Position numbers and translations under genes: made by a program | In this document: positions 6,314 through 8,108 of the stretch, in pieces | Position numbering within the stretch: the stretch's first letter is position 1 | Layout: each line of letters begins with the position of its first letter | Source of the DNA: Burkholderia sp. | GTDB taxonomy: Bacteria; Pseudomonadota; Gammaproteobacteria; Burkholderiales; Burkholderiaceae | DNA length: 8,108 nucleotides | Assembly (NCBI GenBank): GCA_030151225.1 | Contig: JASLEG010000211.1 | Span: 1-8,108, forward strand | Direction of reading: 5' to 3' | The notes under the pieces: generated by a model | What the model saw: only the letters and a program-made list of their open reading frames with translations | Told to the model about the DNA's origin: nothing | The model's database searches: none

Positions 6314-7195
6314 TTACTGCTGCTTGGCCGCCGCGACTTGCGCCGCCACTTCGGCCGCAAAGTCGTCCTGACGCTTCTCGATGCCTTCGCCAACCACGTA
6401 CAGCGCGAACTTTTGCACTGCAGCATTCGACGCCTTCAGCATCTGTTCGATCGACTGCTTGTCGTTCTTCACGAACGGCTGGTTCAGCAGCGACACTTCC
6501 TTCAGGAACTTCTGCACGCTGCCGTCCACCATCTTGGCGACGATTTCGGCCGGCTTGCCCGATTCGGCAGCCTTCTGCTCGGCCACGCGGCGTTCCTTCT
6601 CGATCAGCTCGGCCGGCACGTCGTCCGACGACAGCGAGACCGGCTTCATCGCGGCGATGTGCATCGCCACGTCCTTGCCGACCTGCTCGTCCGCGCCGGT
6701 GTACTCGACCAGCACGCCGATACGCGTGCCGTGCAGGTACGACGCGACCTGGTTGGCCGTCTCGAAGCGCACGAAGCGGCGGATCGAGATGTTTTCGCCG
6801 ATCTTGCCGACCAGCGCCAGACGCACCTCGTCGACGGTCTTGCCGTCCAGCGGCAGGGCCGACAGGGCAGCGACGTCAGCCGGGTTCTGGGTCGCCACGA
6901 GTTCCGCGACGGTCTTCGTGAAGGCCAGGAAGTCGTCGTTCTTCGCGACGAAGTCGGTTTCGCAGTTCAGTTCGACCAGCGAACCGACGCCCGTGCCGAC
7001 GAACGACGAGACCACGCCTTCTGCCGTCACGCGCGATGCGGCCTTGCTGGCCTTGTTGCCGAGCTTCACGCGCAGCAGTTCTTCTGCCTTGCCCAGATCG
7101 CCGTCGGCTTCGGTCAGCGCCTTCTTGCACTCCATCATCGGTGCATCGGTCTTCGCGCGCAGTTCTGCCACCATGCTTGCGGTAATTGCCGCCAT
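6314..7195 (-). CDS. tsf: Translation elongation factor Ts
   Basis: EF-Ts is the cytosolic guanine nucleotide exchange factor that frees GDP from EF-Tu. The product is 293 aa (E. coli 283). The N-terminal UBA-like domain spans about residues 1-55 (AAITASMVAELRAKTDAPMM, then ECKKALTEADGDLGKAEELL). The core follows, with the EF-Tu-contacting TDFVAKND at 80-87 (TDF and neighbours insert near the nucleotide-binding site), and a C-terminal coiled-coil and tail (EKRRVAEQKAAESGKP; SIEQMLKASNAAVQKFALYVVGEG). Two adjacent ATG codons exist at 7198 and 7195. I chose the second, since AAGGAG (7207-7202) lies 6 nt from it but only 3 nt from the first, and family members begin MAAIT. It follows rpsB across a 176-bp gap with a terminator, the conserved rpsB-tsf pairing. 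Confidence 0.97.
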   Translation of the reverse strand: MAAITASMVAELRAKTDAPMMECKKALTEADGDLGKAEELLRVKLGNKASKAASRVTAEGVVSSFVGTGVGSLVELNCETDFVAKNDDFLAFTKTVAELVATQNPADVAALSALPLDGKTVDEVRLALVGKIGENISIRRFVRFETANQVASYLHGTRIGVLVEYTGADEQVGKDVAMHIAAMKPVSLSSDDVPAELIEKERRVAEQKAAESGKPAEIVAKMVDGSVQKFLKEVSLLNQPFVKNDKQSIEQMLKASNAAVQKFALYVVGEGIEKRQDDFAAEVAAQVAAAKQQ

Positions 7196-7223
7196 CATTC
7201 GCTCCTTGAGTCTGTATTCACAA

Positions 7224-7247
7224 CGCCGCCCTTCGACCCGGACGGCG
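7224..7247 (-). other. Hairpin in the tsf leader near the ribosome binding site
   Basis: In the transcript CGCCGTCC (7247-7240) pairs with GGGCGGCG (7231-7224), eight pairs including one G-U, around an 8-nt loop. It ends 16 nt before the tsf AAGGAG. It could affect ribosome access or mRNA stability. No regulator-binding site is recognisable. Confidence 0.35.
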
Positions 7248-7273
7248 GGCATTCGTTTCCGACGTGTCGCGCC

Positions 7274-7291
7274 GGCGCGGGGTTCCGCGCC
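7274..7291 (-). other. Compact GC hairpin in the rpsB-tsf gap
   Basis: GGCGCGG (7291-7285) pairs perfectly with CCGCGCC (7280-7274) around the tetraloop AACC. It lies between the strong terminator and the leader hairpin of tsf. No U-run follows it. A role in transcript processing or stability is possible; nothing more can be read from the sequence. Confidence 0.4.
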
Positions 7292-7320
7292 TGGCGCCCC
7301 CGTCCCGGGAAAAGCGGCTT

Positions 7321-7353
7321 AAAAAAAGGGGGCCTGTCGAGAGCCCCCTTTTT
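7321..7353 (-). terminator. Strong intrinsic terminator between rpsB and tsf (symmetric, both strands)
   Basis: In the transcript AAAAAGGGGGC (7353-7343) pairs with GCCCCCTTTTT (7333-7323), 11 pairs, around a 9-nt loop; the U-run is seven long (7327-7321). The GC core is six pairs. On the plus strand the same hairpin is followed by five T, so it can work both ways. It lies 18 bp after the rpsB stop. Since tsf continues on the same strand, it should act as an attenuator that reduces tsf relative to rpsB, or tsf has its own promoter. Confidence 0.85.
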
Positions 7354-7371
7354 GCGCCGATTCGGGACCGG

Positions 7372-8108
7372 TTACGCGTTCTCTTCGACGTATTCGTCGT
7401 CGCCGCGCACAGCCTGGACCACTTCGTTCACCGCGTTGGCACGGCCTTCGAGGATCGCGTCGGCCACGCCTTCGCAGTACAGCGCGACGGCCTTGCTCGA
7501 GTCGTCGTTACCCGGGATCACGTAATCCACGCCAGCCGGCGAGTGGTTCGTGTCGACCACGGCGATGACCGGCACGCCGAGCTTGTTCGCTTCGGTGATG
7601 GCGATCTTGTGGTAGCCGACGTCCACGACGAAGATCGCGTCCGGAATGCCGCCCATGTCCTTCACGCCGCCGATCGACTTCTGCAGCTTGGCGATCTCGC
7701 GCTCGAACAGCAGCGCTTCCTTCTTGCTCATCTTCTCGGTTTCGCCCGATTCGACGGCCGCTTCCATGTCCTTCAGGCGCTTGATCGACACCTTCAGCGT
7801 CTTGAAGTTGGTCAGCATGCCGCCGAGCCAGCGTGCGTTCACGAACGGCATGCCCGCGCGTTGCGCTTCCTGGGCGATCGTGTCACGCGACTGACGCTTC
7901 GTGCCGACGAACAGGATCGTGCCGCGGTTCGCTGCCAGCTGACGCACGTACTTCAGTGCGTCGTTGTACATCGGCAGCGTCTTTTCGAGGTTGATGATGT
8001 GAATCTTGTTGCGATGACCGAAAATGAACGGGGCCATCTTCGGGTTCCAGAAGCGCGTTTGGTGACCGAAGTGGACACCGGCTTCCAGCATTTGGCGCAT
8101 CGTGACTG
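7372..8108 (-). CDS. rpsB: 30S ribosomal protein S2 (first codons outside window)
   Basis: S2 is a protein of the 30S ribosomal subunit, one of the last to be assembled, and is needed for S1 to bind. The visible frame gives 244 residues. It reads VTMRQMLEAGVHFGHQTRFWNPKM at the start, with the family hallmarks GVHFGHQ and WNPKM, then INLEKTLPMYNDALKYV, ILFVGTKRQ, RWLGGMLTNFKT, the coiled-coil region around KKEALLFEREIAKLQ, GGIPDAIFVVDV and a late PVIAVVDTNHSP. It ends in an acidic tail (DDEYVEENA). The frame is still open at the window edge: the last bases encode Val-Thr and part of another codon ahead of MRQ. Related proteins begin MAVTMRQ, so the true start most likely lies about 4 bases beyond the window and the internal ATG at 8100 is not the start. 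Expected full length is 246 aa. Confidence 0.97.
   Translation of the reverse strand, partial: VTMRQMLEAGVHFGHQTRFWNPKMAPFIFGHRNKIHIINLEKTLPMYNDALKYVRQLAANRGTILFVGTKRQSRDTIAQEAQRAGMPFVNARWLGGMLTNFKTLKVSIKRLKDMEAAVESGETEKMSKKEALLFEREIAKLQKSIGGVKDMGGIPDAIFVVDVGYHKIAITEANKLGVPVIAVVDTNHSPAGVDYVIPGNDDSSKAVALYCEGVADAILEGRANAVNEVVQAVRGDDEYVEENA

Noticed and set aside
6148..6426. Extension of pyrH upstream to 6426 (330 aa)
   Set aside because: It runs into tsf, while the ATG at 6147 gives the family N-terminus and has a well-placed ribosome binding site.
7209..7237. Possible promoter (GTCGAA ... TACAGA) before tsf
   Set aside because: The spacer is only 15 bp and the -35 match is poor.
7196..7252. 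Extension of tsf upstream to 7252 (312 aa)
   Set aside because: It would translate the leader hairpin and the ribosome binding site. The ATG at 7195 fits the family and AAGGAG spacing.
8098..8100. ATG at 8100 as the rpsB start
   Set aside because: The frame stays open to the window edge with Val-Thr codons before it, matching the usual MAVTMRQ start, so the gene is cut by the window.
1..8108. Mobile elements, CRISPR, tRNA, or horizontally acquired cassette
   Set aside because: No repeats of the needed kind, no transposase or integrase, no cloverleaf, and a uniform high-GC codon pattern throughout the conserved gene order.

Overview
The window is a conserved housekeeping segment of a high-GC betaproteobacterial chromosome. 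Protein sequences and gene order point to Burkholderia (sensu lato); I do not claim a species. All nine genes lie on the minus strand, so transcription runs from position 8108 down to 1, in the order rpsB - tsf - pyrH - frr - uppS - cdsA - dxr - rseP - bamA. Both ends are cut: rpsB lacks only its first few bases, and bamA keeps only its N-terminal 146 codons. I see no mobile element, CRISPR array, tRNA, rRNA, or gene with foreign character.

Region by region along the transcript: (1) 8108-7372 rpsB, ribosomal protein S2, followed by a strong two-way intrinsic terminator (7321-7353). (2) 7195-6314 tsf, elongation factor Ts, behind a 176-bp leader with two more GC-rich hairpins, and followed by a 9-bp perfect hairpin (6266-6291). 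(3) 6147-5434 pyrH, UMP kinase, with a weak candidate promoter just upstream. (4) 5350-4790 frr, ribosome recycling factor, preceded by a two-tier hairpin with a short U-run and by a threefold 8-bp tandem repeat that carries its ribosome binding site. (5) 4739-3957 uppS, undecaprenyl diphosphate synthase, preceded by a terminator-like hairpin that starts inside the frr stop codon. (6) uppS, cdsA, dxr and rseP are packed tightly (7-nt overlap, then 13-19 nt gaps), followed after 67 bp by bamA, which starts with TTG.

The upstream half (S2, EF-Ts, UMP kinase, RRF) serves translation and pyrimidine nucleotide supply. The downstream half serves the envelope: Dxr makes isoprenoid precursors, UppS builds the lipid carrier for peptidoglycan, CdsA makes CDP-diacylglycerol for phospholipids, RseP is the intramembrane protease of the envelope stress response, and BamA inserts outer-membrane proteins. 

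I looked for a new biological system and did not find one. The unexplained structure is all in the gene junctions: hairpins at each of the first four junctions and none obvious at the next three, which suggests stepwise attenuation along the cluster. The long antisense reading frames look like high-GC shadows of the real genes.
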